This document shows, piece by piece, positions 43,327 to 55,747 of a stretch of 64,000 bases of DNA. The DNA is taken from the NCBI RefSeq assembly GCF_004402595.1, contig NZ_SOFY01000013.1:62001-126000 (forward strand). The letters run 5' to 3'. The position numbers and the translations under genes were made by a program. The notes under the pieces are model-generated. The model was not told where the DNA came from. It searched no databases and saw only the letters and a program-made list of their open reading frames with translations. Origin of the DNA: Cryobacterium shii. GTDB taxonomy: Bacteria; Actinomycetota; Actinomycetes; Actinomycetales; Microbacteriaceae. Within the stretch, counting starts at the first letter, position 1; each line of letters begins with the position of its first letter.

Positions 43327-43917
43327 GTGCCCGAAACACAGGAAACGCTCCCCCCGGAGTTTGCCGCTGCCCTGACGTCGATTCGTCGCGCACGCATCCG
43401 GGCGGAACTCGTGGTGAACGAGATCACGGCCCCGGGAAGCCTGGCCCCACACGCGGTGGCATTCTCGGCCGACGTCACGCCGGCCCGCCACGGCGGCAAC
43501 TCGGACCTGGGCACCGGTCGCTTCATCCTGCTGTACGACCCGGAGGAACCCGAGGCCTGGGGCGGACCCTTCCGTGTGGTCTGTTTTGCGCAGGCTCCCC
43601 TGGAGACGGACATCGGCCTGGACCCGTTCCTGGCCGAGGTCGCCTGGGCGTGGCTAGTCGATGCACTGGCCGCCCACGGAGCTCGGTATTCCGCGGCATC
43701 AGGCACGGCGACTAAGATTATTTCGTCAGGCTTCGGCGAACTTGCCAGGCAGGGCGATGGTGCGCAGATCGAACTGCGCGCCTCGTGGACGCCGCTGGAC
43801 CACAATCTCGCCGCCCACGTCGAAGGATGGGGCGAGCTGCTCTGCATGCTCGCAGGCCTTCCCCCCACTGGCGAAGGAGTCAGCATGTTGTCCACACGCC
43901 GAACCGGTCGTGGCTGA
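43327..43917 (+). CDS. DUF3000 domain-containing protein
   Basis: 196 residues, an actinobacteria-specific family of unknown function. Typical segments: LPPEFAAALTSIRRAR, RAELVVNEITAPGSLAPHA, GRFILLYDPEEPEAWGGPFR, LAEVAWAWLVDAL and VEGWGELLCMLAGLPP. GTG start. Its stop overlaps the RNase D start by eight bases, the usual coupling of these two genes in the phylum. Confidence 0.92.
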   Translation: MPETQETLPPEFAAALTSIRRARIRAELVVNEITAPGSLAPHAVAFSADVTPARHGGNSDLGTGRFILLYDPEEPEAWGGPFRVVCFAQAPLETDIGLDPFLAEVAWAWLVDALAAHGARYSAASGTATKIISSGFGELARQGDGAQIELRASWTPLDHNLAAHVEGWGELLCMLAGLPPTGEGVSMLSTRRTGRG

Positions 43918-45106
43918 TCACACAGTGATCGACACGCGGGATGCCTACTTGACGGCGACCGCAGCCATTCGCGGCGGCACCGGACCGATCGGCATCGATG
44001 CCGAGCGCGCCTCCGGGTTCACGTACTCCCAGCGTGCCTACCTGATCCAGATCTTCCGCAGGGGTGCCGGCACCTTCCTGTTCGACCCGCCCGCGATCGG
44101 CGACTTCCGCGAACTCAACGAGGCCCTCGGCGGCGAGGAATGGATTTTCCACGCCGCGAGCCAGGACCTCGCCTGCCTGCGCGAGGTCGGCCTCGACCCG
44201 AAGCGCATCTTCGACACCGAGCTGGCCGCGCGCCTATTGGGCATTCCGAGGGTCGGTCTCGGCACAGTCGTTGAAGAGCTGCTCGGCATCCACCTGGCCA
44301 AGGAACATTCCGCCGCCAACTGGTCGACCCGGCCGCTGCCGGAAGCCTGGTTGGTGTACGGCGCGCTCGACGTCGAGTTGCTCCCCGATCTGCGTGACCG
44401 CATGACCGAGATGCTCGAAACGGACCTGAAAACCGACATCGCCGCCCAGGAATTCGCCGCCGTGCTCGCCCGCGAGGTCAAAGCCGTCAGCCCCGAACCC
44501 TGGCGGCGGCTCTCCGGCGTGCACTCGATCCGCGGCCAGCGAGGCCTTGCTGTGGCCCGCGAGCTCTGGCTCGCCCGCGACCGTCTGGCCCAGGAGCTCG
44601 ACATCTCCCCCGGCCGGCTCGTACCGGACGCATCCCTGACCGCCGCCGCACGCGCGATGCCCGCGTCCAAACAGGCCCTCGCCGACCTCCGGGAGTTCAG
44701 CGGTCGTGCCAGCCGAAGCGAACTCGATCGCTGGTGGGGCGCCATCCTCGAGGGGGTGGCCTCGACCGACCTGCCCTCCCTGCGCGGCAACGCGGACCTG
44801 CTCCCGCCGCCGCGCGCCTGGGCCGATCGCAATCCGGAGGCCGACCTGCGCTACAAGGCCGCCCGCACTGCCCTGACCGAGGTCTCGGAACAGCTGGCGA
44901 TCCCCCTCGAAAACCTGATCACGCCCGACTACGTGCGCCGGGTGGCCTGGACGCCGCCCGAGACCATCGACCCCGAATCCATCGGTGAGGCGCTCGGGAG
45001 GCTGGGCGCCCGCGCCTGGCAGATTGACGTGACTGCACAACGGATCGCCGATGCCTTTGTCGAAGTCCACCAAACGATCGAGGTCCCCCCGGAAACGGAT
45101 TCGTAG
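43910..45106 (+). CDS. Ribonuclease D-like protein with HRDC domain
   Basis: 398 residues. A DEDD-type 3'-5' exonuclease domain (about 1-190): Asp and Glu in PIGIDAERASGF, Asp in HAASQDLACL, Asp in VYGALDVELLPDL. HRDC domain near 215-290 (LWLARDRLAQELDISPGRLV). Probably acts in stable-RNA processing. The GTG at 43910 lies inside the DUF3000 gene end and has no clear ribosome site, so translational coupling is likely. Confidence 0.93.
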   Translation: MADHTVIDTRDAYLTATAAIRGGTGPIGIDAERASGFTYSQRAYLIQIFRRGAGTFLFDPPAIGDFRELNEALGGEEWIFHAASQDLACLREVGLDPKRIFDTELAARLLGIPRVGLGTVVEELLGIHLAKEHSAANWSTRPLPEAWLVYGALDVELLPDLRDRMTEMLETDLKTDIAAQEFAAVLAREVKAVSPEPWRRLSGVHSIRGQRGLAVARELWLARDRLAQELDISPGRLVPDASLTAAARAMPASKQALADLREFSGRASRSELDRWWGAILEGVASTDLPSLRGNADLLPPPRAWADRNPEADLRYKAARTALTEVSEQLAIPLENLITPDYVRRVAWTPPETIDPESIGEALGRLGARAWQIDVTAQRIADAFVEVHQTIEVPPETDS

Positions 45107-45182
45107 AAACCGTCCAAGGATTCGACCCCCCTTCTGCTCCCCCTTAGGATCGACCGACACCTGATCGATTGATGGAGGCAAA

Positions 45183-46388
45183 GTGGCCGATAGAGCAGAA
45201 GTCGTGTTTGTGGACGGGGTTCGCACCCCGTTCGGACGCGCCGGCGAAAAGGGCATGTACTGGAACACCCGGGCGGATGATCTCGTGGTCAAGGCCATGA
45301 TCGGGCTGCTTGAACGCAACCCGTCGGTCCCCGGGGAACGGATCGACGAGGTGGCGATCGCCGCCACCACCCAGACCGGCGACCAGGGACTCACCCTCGG
45401 CCGCACGGCGGCACTTCTCTCCGGACTGCCGAAGTCGGTACCCGGGTTCGCCATCGACCGGATGTGCGCGGGCGCCATGACCGCCGTCACCACCCTTGGC
45501 GCGGGAATCGGCTTCGGCGCCTACGACCTGGCCATCGCCGGCGGCGTCGAGCACATGGGTCGCCACCCGATGGGTTCCGGAGCAGACCCGAATCCGCGCT
45601 TCCTGCTCGAGCGGCTCGTCAGCGAAGACGCCCTCAACATGGGCGCCACGGCCGAGCGGCTCCATGACCGGTTCCCGTCGTACACCAAGGAGCGGTCCGA
45701 CCGGTTCGCCCTGCGCAGCCAGCAGAAGGTCGCCGCAGCCTACGCCGCCGACAAGATCCAGCCCGACCTGGTGTCGGTGGCGATCCGGAGCGACGCCGGG
45801 TGGGGTCTCGCGACCCAGGACGAGGCTCCCCGCCCCGAGACTACGCTGGAGGGCCTCGCGTCCCTCAAGACCCCGTTCCGCCCCCACGGACGGGTCACGG
45901 CCGGCAACGCATCCGGGCTCAACGACGGCGCCAGCGCCTGCCTGCTCGCCAGCGGCAAGGCCGCCAAGGACCTCGGCCTGACCGTCAAGATGAAAATGGT
46001 CAGCTTCGCCTTCGCCGGCGTCGAACCGGAAGTCATGGGCCTCGGCCCCGTCCCCTCCACCGAGAAGGCGCTGCGCAAGGCAGGCCTGAGCATCACCGAC
46101 ATCGGCCTGTTCGAGCTCAACGAGGCCTTCGCCGTTCAGGTCATCTCGTTCCTCGACCACTTCGGCATCGACGACGAGGACCCGCGGGTGAACGAGTACG
46201 GCGGCGCGATCGCCATCGGACACCCGCTCGCCTCCTCCGGCGTGCGCCTGATGAACCAGCTCGCACGCCAGTTCAGCGAGCACCCGGAGGTCCGCTACGG
46301 TCTGACGGCCATGTGCATCGGCCTCGGCCAGGGCGGCACCGTGATTTGGGAGAACCCGAACTTCAACCGGAAGGCAAGCAAGCGATGA
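45183..46388 (+). CDS. Acetyl-CoA C-acyltransferase (3-ketoacyl-CoA thiolase)
   Basis: 401-residue thiolase for the last step of fatty-acid beta-oxidation. Nucleophile Cys95 in IDRMCAGAM, base His in AIAIGHPLASSG, second Cys in MCIGLGQGG, and NEAFAVQ are all present. GTG start with GGAGG four bases upstream. Its stop overlaps the next start as ATGA; the two encode the FadA- and FadB-type subunits of a trifunctional complex. Confidence 0.96.
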   Translation: MADRAEVVFVDGVRTPFGRAGEKGMYWNTRADDLVVKAMIGLLERNPSVPGERIDEVAIAATTQTGDQGLTLGRTAALLSGLPKSVPGFAIDRMCAGAMTAVTTLGAGIGFGAYDLAIAGGVEHMGRHPMGSGADPNPRFLLERLVSEDALNMGATAERLHDRFPSYTKERSDRFALRSQQKVAAAYAADKIQPDLVSVAIRSDAGWGLATQDEAPRPETTLEGLASLKTPFRPHGRVTAGNASGLNDGASACLLASGKAAKDLGLTVKMKMVSFAFAGVEPEVMGLGPVPSTEKALRKAGLSITDIGLFELNEAFAVQVISFLDHFGIDDEDPRVNEYGGAIAIGHPLASSGVRLMNQLARQFSEHPEVRYGLTAMCIGLGQGGTVIWENPNFNRKASKR

Positions 46389-48547
46389 GCAACTATTCAG
46401 AACTCGATTTCACCCCGCTGGTCGAGCTGTCGGCCGATGAGGTCGTCACCCACTCCTACGTGCGGGATGTCCCACTGTCCGGGGGCAGGACCCTGGCGCT
46501 CGTCACGCTCGACAACGGCAGGGACCACACCCGTCCGAACACCCTCGGCCCGGTCACCCTGCTCGAGTTCGGCATGACGATGGACCTGCTCCGGGAGCGT
46601 GCCGCCCTCGGCGACATCCACGGTGTGGCCGTCACCGGCAAGCCGTTCTACCTCGCCGCCGGCGCCGACCTGAGCAAGGTCAGCGAGATCCCGTCGCTCG
46701 CGACGGGCAAGCTGCTGGCCCAGCTGGGCCATTACGCGCTGGGCAAGCAGGCCGAACTGGGCGTTCCCTCCTTCGTGTTCATCAACGGGATGGCCCTGGG
46801 AGGCGGGCTCGAAATCGCCCTGAACGCCGACTTCCGCACCGTCGACGCCACCGCTCCGGCGATCGGGCTGCCCGAGGTCTCACTCGGGCTGATCCCGGGT
46901 TGGGGCGGCTCGTACCTGCTGCCCAACCTGATCGGCATCGAGAACGCGCTCAAGGTGATCATCGAAAATCCGCTCAAGCACCGCGTGCTCAAGGCCGCGG
47001 ATGCCCTCGAGCTCGGCATCGCCGACGTGCAGTTCGACTCGGCCATGTTCCTCGAACAGTCCATCAAATGGGCCGACGGGGTCATCTCCGGCACCATCAA
47101 GGTCGCCCGGCCCAACCTGCCCGGCAAGGTCGAGCGGCTCGTGAAATGGGACGTCGCCGTCGGCATCGCGCGCAAGATGCTCGAGAGCCGCATCGGCACC
47201 GTCGCACGGTCGCCCTACATCGCCCTCGATCTCGTCAAGGCCGCCAAGAGCGGCACCCGCCAGGAGGGATTCGAACGCGAGGACGATTCCCTCGCCGAGC
47301 TCATCGCCGGCGACCAGCTGCAGGCCAGCATCTACGCCTTCAACCTGGTGCAGAAGCGGGCCAAGCGGCCGGCCGGAGCTCCGGACAAGGCCCTCGCCCG
47401 CCCGATCAAGAAGGTGGGCGTCATCGGCGCCGGGCTGATGGCCAGCCAGTTCGCCTTGCTCTTCGTGCGTCGGCTGCGGGTGCCTGTAGTCATCACCGAC
47501 CTCGACCAGGCCAGGGTCGACAAGGGTGTGGCCTACATCCACGGCGAGATCCTCGCCCTCGAGATCAAGAAGCGCATCTCCTCCGACGAGGCGAACCGGC
47601 TCCGCGCCCTGGTCACCGGCACCACGGACAAGGCTCAGTTCGCCGACGCCGACTGGGTGATCGAGGCCGTGTTCGAGGAGCTCGGCGTGAAGCAGGACGT
47701 CTTCGCGGAGATCGAGAAGCACATCTCCCCCGACGCGATCCTGGCCACCAACACCTCGTCGCTCTCGGTCGAACAGATCGGTGCGAAGCTGGCCCACCCG
47801 GAACGCCTGGTCGGCTTCCACTTCTTCAACCCGGTGGCCGTCATGCCGCTGATCGAGGTAGTGAACACACCCGAGACCAACGACGTCACCCTGTCGACGG
47901 CGATGGTCGTCGCGGCCAAGCTCCGCAAGAACGCGGTCATCACCCGGGACACCCCCGGGTTCGTGGTCAACCGGCTGCTGGCTAAGCTGCTCGGCGAGGC
48001 CATGCACGCCGTCGACACCGGCACCTCGTTCGAGGTCGTCGACGGGTCCCTGGCCAAGTTCGGGATGCCGATGACCCCGTTCGAGCTGCTCGAACTCGTT
48101 GGCCTCAAGGTCGGCGCCCACGTGCTGGACACCCACCACGCCGCCTTCCCCGACCGGTTCTTCGAGAGCGAGAACCTGCACCGGCTGGCCGAGCACGGCA
48201 CCGTCATCGAGCGGGACGCCAAGGGCAAGGCCAAGGGCTTCGACAAGGGCGCGATCAAGATCGTCGCGGGCGGAACCGCCCCTATGACCGGCGAGCAGAT
48301 CCTGCGCCGGGTCGAGGACGGCCTCGCGGACGAGATCAAGCGGATGCTGGACGACGGCGTCGTGCACGCGGCCGAGGACATCGACCTGTGCATGATCCTC
48401 GGCGCCAACTGGCCGTTCCAGATGGGCGGGGTGACCCCGTATCTCGACCGTGTCGGTGCGAGCGAGCGGGTCTTCGGCGGCACCTTCCACACGCCGCTGA
48501 TTCGCGGCGTCGGGGCAGCCCCGGTGCAGTCCGCCGTCCGCGAGTAA
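46385..48547 (+). CDS. Fatty-acid oxidation alpha subunit (enoyl-CoA hydratase / 3-hydroxyacyl-CoA dehydrogenase)
   Basis: 720 residues. The N-terminal crotonase domain (about 15-260) has INGMALGGGLEIALNADFR and the catalytic-Glu region LPEVSLGLIPGWGG. The dehydrogenase part has the NAD-binding KKVGVIGAGLMASQFALL near 341, ILATNTSSLSVEQI, the catalytic His in LVGFHFFNPVAVMPLIEVV, and a C-terminal 3HCDH pair. It should hydrate enoyl-CoA and oxidise the product to 3-ketoacyl-CoA for the upstream thiolase. The ATG overlaps the thiolase stop; the open frame continuing upstream is a reading of the thiolase gene. Confidence 0.95.
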   Translation: MSNYSELDFTPLVELSADEVVTHSYVRDVPLSGGRTLALVTLDNGRDHTRPNTLGPVTLLEFGMTMDLLRERAALGDIHGVAVTGKPFYLAAGADLSKVSEIPSLATGKLLAQLGHYALGKQAELGVPSFVFINGMALGGGLEIALNADFRTVDATAPAIGLPEVSLGLIPGWGGSYLLPNLIGIENALKVIIENPLKHRVLKAADALELGIADVQFDSAMFLEQSIKWADGVISGTIKVARPNLPGKVERLVKWDVAVGIARKMLESRIGTVARSPYIALDLVKAAKSGTRQEGFEREDDSLAELIAGDQLQASIYAFNLVQKRAKRPAGAPDKALARPIKKVGVIGAGLMASQFALLFVRRLRVPVVITDLDQARVDKGVAYIHGEILALEIKKRISSDEANRLRALVTGTTDKAQFADADWVIEAVFEELGVKQDVFAEIEKHISPDAILATNTSSLSVEQIGAKLAHPERLVGFHFFNPVAVMPLIEVVNTPETNDVTLSTAMVVAAKLRKNAVITRDTPGFVVNRLLAKLLGEAMHAVDTGTSFEVVDGSLAKFGMPMTPFELLELVGLKVGAHVLDTHHAAFPDRFFESENLHRLAEHGTVIERDAKGKAKGFDKGAIKIVAGGTAPMTGEQILRRVEDGLADEIKRMLDDGVVHAAEDIDLCMILGANWPFQMGGVTPYLDRVGASERVFGGTFHTPLIRGVGAAPVQSAVRE

Positions 48548-48598
48548 CCCGGCAGTCGCGGTTCACCGAGCCGTGAGCTTTACCGCTTTTCAGGCCGG

Positions 48599-48634
48599 AA
48601 AACCCCGCCGAACTCACGGTTCGGCGGGGTTTTT
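48599..48634 (+). terminator. Terminator of the beta-oxidation operon (bidirectional)
   Basis: AACCCCGCCGAAC / GTTCGGCGGGGTT perfect 13-bp stem, followed by TTTTT on the plus strand and TTTT on the minus strand. It separates the convergent fad-type operon and dxs. Confidence 0.93.
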
Positions 48635-48672
48635 CGCGCTCCGGGGTCAGTCAGGACCGGGGTCAGCCGGGG

Positions 48673-50628
48673 TCAGTCCTGGCCGGCCCGGTTCGCGGGG
48701 ATGCTGCCGCTGTCGGTACGATCTGACGGCAGAGCCCGGGCATGCGGGATCTTGCTGCCCAGGACCATTGCGACGACGTCGCGGGCGATGTGCTGGGGGG
48801 TGAGTCCCACCCGTTCGAGAATCTCGGCGCGCGTGCCGTGGTCGAGGAACTCGTCCGGCAGGCCGAGCTCGGTCACGGCCGTGTCCACGCCCGCCTCGCG
48901 CAGGTCCTGACGGATGCGCGTGCCGATGCCGCCGACCCGGATGCCGTCCTCGATGCTGACCACGATCCGGTGCTCCGCGGCCAGGGAGATGATGCTCCGG
49001 GGCACCGGCACGACCCAGCGCGGGTCGACAACCGTGGCGCCGATGCCCTGGGCCGCCAGCCGCTCCGCCACATCCAGGCCCATGGCCGCCATCGGGCCCA
49101 CGGTGACGATCAGGACATCTTTCTGGGCCGTTTCAAGCAGCACGTCGACCCCGTCGTCCAGCCGCCGCACGGCGTCGAGGGGGGCGCTGACGCTCCCCTT
49201 CGGGAACCGCAGCACGGTGGGCGCATCGTCGACCGCGACGGCCTCCTCGAGCTCCTCGCACAGGCGAACCGAGTCGCGGGGCGCGGCGAGACGGATGCCC
49301 GGCACCACCTGCAGGATGGCCAGGTCCCAGATTCCGTGGTGGCTGGGACCGTCCGGTCCGGTGACCCCGGCCCGGTCGAGAACGAATGTCACGCCCGCCT
49401 GGTGCAGGGCGACGTCCATCAGGACCTGGTCGAACGCCCGGTTGACGAACGTGGCATACAGGGCGACGACCGGGTGCAGGCCGCCGAACGCGAGCCCGGC
49501 GGCACTGGCCACGGCGTGCTGCTCCGCGATGCCCACGTCGTGCACCCGGGCGGGGAAACGCTCCGCCATCTTGTGCAGGCCCGTGGGGCGCAGCATCGCC
49601 GCGGTGATGCCGACGATCTTCGGCTGCAGGGTGGCCAGCCGCAGCAGCTCGTCGGCGAAGACGGACGTCCAGGACGGCGCGCTGGAGAATTCGGTGGATT
49701 CCCCCGTCTCCGGGTCGATCTGCCCGACCGCGTGGAACTGGTCCGCGACGTCCTGGACGGCCGGGTCGTAGCCCTTGCCCTTCTGGGTGATGGCGTGCAC
49801 GATCACGGGCGCGCCGTAGCCCTTCGCTTGCCGCAGGGCCTCGATCATGGCCTGCAGGTCGTGGCCGTCGACCGGTCCGATGTACTTGATGTCGAGGTTC
49901 GAGTAGAGGGCCTCGTTGTTGGAGAACCGGGCCAGGAAGCCGTGCATGCCGCCGCGAACGCCGCGGAAGAACGCCCGCGCCGGCGCCCCCATCCGCTCGA
50001 AGGCCTGGCGGCTGGTCAGGTAGGCGCTGTGGTACGCCTGCCGGGTGCGCACCGTGTTGAGGAACCGCGCCATTCCGCCGATGGTGGGCGCGTACGAGCG
50101 CCCGTTGTCGTTGACGATGATGATCAGCCGGCGCGTGTTGTCGTCGCTGATGTTGTTGAGCGCCTCCCAGGTCATGCCGCCGGTGAGGGAACCGTCGCCG
50201 ACGACGGCGATGACGTTGCGGTCGCTCTGCCCCGTCATCTCGAACGCGCGGGAGATGCCGTCGGCCCAGGAGAGGGAGCTGGACGCGTGCGAGCTCTCCA
50301 CGATGTCGTGCACGGATTCCCGGCGCTGGGGGTAGCCGGCCAGGCCGCCGGACTGGCGCAGCCCGCTGAAGTCCTGGCGGCCGGTGAGCAGCTTGTGCAC
50401 ATAGGACTGGTGCCCGGTGTCGAAGACGATCGCGTCCCTGGGCGAGTCGAAGACCCGGTGCATGGCTATGGTCAGCTCGACGACGCCGAGGTTGGGCCCC
50501 AGATGGCCGCCGGTCTTCGAGATCTCGCGCACGAGGAATTCCCGCACCTCGGCCGCGAGCTGGACCAGTTCATCCTTCGAAAGACCGTCAAGGTCCCTGG
50601 GTCCGGAGATCGTGTCCAGCAGTGCCAT
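48673..50628 (-). CDS. dxs: 1-deoxy-D-xylulose-5-phosphate synthase
   Basis: First enzyme of the MEP isoprenoid pathway; thiamine-diphosphate dependent, 651 residues. GHLGPNLGVVELTIAMHRVF, FDTGHQSYVHKLLTGR, the ThDP motif GDGSLTGGMTWEALNN, DRAGVTGPDGPSHHGIWD and the C-terminal transketolase domain are intact. The ATG at 50628 has AAAGGTG six bases upstream. It is separated from acnA by a strong terminator, so it must have its own promoter in the 118-bp gap. Confidence 0.97.
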   Translation of the reverse strand: MALLDTISGPRDLDGLSKDELVQLAAEVREFLVREISKTGGHLGPNLGVVELTIAMHRVFDSPRDAIVFDTGHQSYVHKLLTGRQDFSGLRQSGGLAGYPQRRESVHDIVESSHASSSLSWADGISRAFEMTGQSDRNVIAVVGDGSLTGGMTWEALNNISDDNTRRLIIIVNDNGRSYAPTIGGMARFLNTVRTRQAYHSAYLTSRQAFERMGAPARAFFRGVRGGMHGFLARFSNNEALYSNLDIKYIGPVDGHDLQAMIEALRQAKGYGAPVIVHAITQKGKGYDPAVQDVADQFHAVGQIDPETGESTEFSSAPSWTSVFADELLRLATLQPKIVGITAAMLRPTGLHKMAERFPARVHDVGIAEQHAVASAAGLAFGGLHPVVALYATFVNRAFDQVLMDVALHQAGVTFVLDRAGVTGPDGPSHHGIWDLAILQVVPGIRLAAPRDSVRLCEELEEAVAVDDAPTVLRFPKGSVSAPLDAVRRLDDGVDVLLETAQKDVLIVTVGPMAAMGLDVAERLAAQGIGATVVDPRWVVPVPRSIISLAAEHRIVVSIEDGIRVGGIGTRIRQDLREAGVDTAVTELGLPDEFLDHGTRAEILERVGLTPQHIARDVVAMVLGSKIPHARALPSDRTDSGSIPANRAGQD

Positions 50629-50662
50629 CGTTAACACCTTTCGCGTTGCGCCATCCGCCGCC

Positions 50663-50716
50663 AAAAAAAGAAACCGGCGCATAGATTCGGTCAGACCGAG
50701 TCTACGCGCCGGTTTC
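50663..50716 (-). terminator. Rho-independent terminator of acnA
   Basis: Long stem GAAACCGGCGC.. / ..GCGCCGGTTTC extended through TAGA/TCTA and TCGGTC/GACCGA around AGA; about 22 paired bases with one or two mismatches. Seven T follow on the minus strand. Confidence 0.93.
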
Positions 50717-50746
50717 GAGAGCCAGCCGAAAGCCGACTCAGGGAGG

Positions 50747-53596
<2,850 letters not shown>

Positions 53597-53794
53597 GATG
53601 CCCTCTCCTTCGTGGAAACCGACGGAAAACCGCCCGCAATCCCCAATCCTGACGACCGGACGCCTGCCGCTGCCAGTAAGGGTTACCTAACCGGCAGTCC
53701 GCGCCCGGGCGATGCTCATCACCAAACTATCTTGACGTAGAGATAACTCTAGCGTCGTATCCGTCACGTGCGTGCCGTTTACCCCCGCGTGGCG

Positions 53795-54598
53795 TCACTT
53801 TTTCGCGTCGTCGTCCGCCGCGCGGTAGACCGATCGCACCATCAGCCACGAGATCACCAGAAGGGGCGCATACAGAGGGATGCCCATCAGGAGCTTCGCC
53901 GCGCCGAGCCACTCCACATTCCCGGAGAAGTACAGGGGAAGCTGCACAGCCAGGCGCACGGCGAAGAGTCCGGCCCAGCACAGGGTGAGGATCGTCAGGA
54001 CACGGCGTTTGGACGCGTGGGCCCGCCACGACACCCCGTCCCCCATCAGGAACCCGACCGCCAGTCCCACCAGGGGCCAGCCGACCAGCGCCGAGATCAG
54101 CAGGGCCGCCCCGTAGGCGCCGTTGGTCCAGAAACCCGGAAGGTAGAAGTCCTCCGCTTTGCCGGTGAAGAGTGCCAGTACGGCGCTGACGATCAGGCCG
54201 ACCAGTCCGCCGACGGCGGGCGTCACCGTCTGCCGCACGAGTCGCCGGGCAACGATGAAGGCCGCCCCGATCGCGACCGGGGCGATCAGTGCGGGGATGA
54301 GCTGACGGATGAAGGTGTAGGTGATCAGGAAGACGAGCCCGGGAATAACCGCTTCCACCAGCCCACGGATGCCGCCCATCGCCGCGAGCAGGGCGCGACC
54401 GCTGATCGGCTCGCCCTCGGCGGCCGGAGTGAAACCGGCCCGCCGCGCGGCCGCGGCCATGCCCTCGGCGAAGACAGCGGATGCCTCGGAACCGCCGGAC
54501 GTGCCGTCGTTCCGCGCGGCGGGGGCGTCGGGTGCGGGGGTGTCCGGCGCAGGGGCCTCGGGTGCAGGGGCGTCGGGTTGTTCCGGTGCGTCCGTCAT
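53795..54598 (-). CDS. DUF3159 membrane protein
   Basis: 267 residues: a disordered N-terminus of Pro/Ala/Asp repeats (1-30), a linker, then about six membrane helices (from VIPGLVFLITYTFIRQLIPALI onwards) with the family segments VRQTVTPAVGGLVGL, AEDFYLPGFWTNGAY and LCWAGLFAVRLAVQLPLYF. Function unknown, actinobacteria-specific. It follows DUF3710 by 11 bp in the dut-DUF3710-DUF3159 run. Confidence 0.92.
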   Translation of the reverse strand: MTDAPEQPDAPAPEAPAPDTPAPDAPAARNDGTSGGSEASAVFAEGMAAAARRAGFTPAAEGEPISGRALLAAMGGIRGLVEAVIPGLVFLITYTFIRQLIPALIAPVAIGAAFIVARRLVRQTVTPAVGGLVGLIVSAVLALFTGKAEDFYLPGFWTNGAYGAALLISALVGWPLVGLAVGFLMGDGVSWRAHASKRRVLTILTLCWAGLFAVRLAVQLPLYFSGNVEWLGAAKLLMGIPLYAPLLVISWLMVRSVYRAADDDAKK

Positions 54599-54609
54599 AC
54601 GAGCGTCCC

Positions 54610-55239
54610 TCAGGCGTTGCCCGGCTCGGGCGCGCCAGCCGGGGTGGCCGGCATCCGCAGCGGAATGAGGTCACGGGGCGGCATCGGCGCCGCCCCGCGC
54701 ACGACGACGATGCTGCGGAACAGGTCTTCGATCTGGCTCGCGGCTTCGGCATTGACGGCGCCTTCCCCGGCGATCACGCCGCGGAGGAACCAGCGTGGGC
54801 CGTCGACGCCGATGAACCGGGCCAGCCGGCTCGTCTCGCCGGTGCCCAGTCCGGCGGCAACCGGGATCTCGGCCACGAGTTCGGGGCCGAACGGTCCCTC
54901 GCGCAGCGTCGTGGTGCCGCCCTGCTTGCCGATCTGGTCGGCGATCTGGTCGCGGATCTCGTTCCACAGGCCGCTGGAGCGCGGGGCGGCGAACGGCTGC
55001 ACCTGCAGGGTGGACCCGGCGTAGTCGAGCCCGATGGCCACCACGCGCTTGCTGCCCTCTTCGATTTCGAGCCGGAGGTGGAGTCCCTCCCGGGGCAGGA
55101 TCTTGACGCCACCGAGGTCGACGTAGGGCCGGACCGGGTTGGCCTCCACCTCGTCGAGCGGGCCCTCGGTCGCGCGGTCCTCCGGAGCTGACTTGGCCGT
55201 GGCTCCGGGGAATTCGTCCGAGTTCGCTATGTCGCTCAC
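54610..55239 (-). CDS. DUF3710 domain-containing protein
   Basis: 209 residues, soluble, actinobacteria-specific. Typical: PYVDLGGVKILPREGLHLRL, VQPFAAPRSSGLWNEIRDQI, GPFGPELVAEIP, RFIGVDGPRWFLRGVIAG and PMPPRDLIPLRMP. Function unknown. GTG start overlaps the dut stop (GTGA), which implies coupled translation. Confidence 0.92.
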   Translation of the reverse strand: MSDIANSDEFPGATAKSAPEDRATEGPLDEVEANPVRPYVDLGGVKILPREGLHLRLEIEEGSKRVVAIGLDYAGSTLQVQPFAAPRSSGLWNEIRDQIADQIGKQGGTTTLREGPFGPELVAEIPVAAGLGTGETSRLARFIGVDGPRWFLRGVIAGEGAVNAEAASQIEDLFRSIVVVRGAAPMPPRDLIPLRMPATPAGAPEPGNA

Positions 55240-55709
55240 TGGTTGTCTCCTGACGTATCGGTTCCAGTGATGTGCTGGGTGAGGCCGGTCGAGCCGAATC
55301 CGCCTTCGCCGCGCTGACTGCCCGGAAGGCGGTCGACCGGGATGAAAGTGGCCCGGGATACCGGCACGACGATGAGCTGGGCGATGCGGTCGCCGACCGC
55401 GATCGTGTGCGGCTCGGCCAGATCGGTGTTCAGCAGCGCGACCTTGATCTCGCCGCGATAGCCGGCATCCACCGTGCCCGGCGCGTTGACGATGGTGATG
55501 CCGTGCTTGACGGCGAGTCCGCTGCGGGGAACGACGAAGGCCGCGTAGCCGTCGGGAAGGGCGATCGAGACGCCCGTGCCGACCAGGGCACGCTGACCGG
55601 GAGCCAGGACCAGGGCCTGGGAGGAATGAAGATCCGCTCCCGCATCACCCGGATGCGCGTAACTCGGGAGGACGGACGCGGTAATCAGGACTTCGACGCT
55701 TTCTGCCAC
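55236..55709 (-). CDS. dut: dUTP diphosphatase
   Basis: 157-residue trimeric dUTPase that keeps uracil out of DNA and makes dUMP. Motifs I-V are visible: HPGDAGADLHS, PRSGLAVKHGI, NAPGTVDAGYRGEIKV, GDRIAQLIV and the C-terminal RGEGGFGSTG. GTG start. Divergent from the DUF3093 gene by 38 bp. Confidence 0.97.
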   Translation of the reverse strand: MAESVEVLITASVLPSYAHPGDAGADLHSSQALVLAPGQRALVGTGVSIALPDGYAAFVVPRSGLAVKHGITIVNAPGTVDAGYRGEIKVALLNTDLAEPHTIAVGDRIAQLIVVPVSRATFIPVDRLPGSQRGEGGFGSTGLTQHITGTDTSGDNQ

Positions 55710-55747
55710 GTGTCGAGGCTAGTGCAGAAGTCTGATCGAATAGAGCC

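Noticed and set aside
46880-48490. 536-codon minus-strand frame opposite the FadB-type gene
   Set aside because: Antisense shadow; the plus-strand gene has complete motifs across this whole stretch.
48742-50634. 630-codon plus-strand frame opposite dxs
   Set aside because: Antisense shadow of dxs with Arg/Gly/Val-rich composition and no family similarity.
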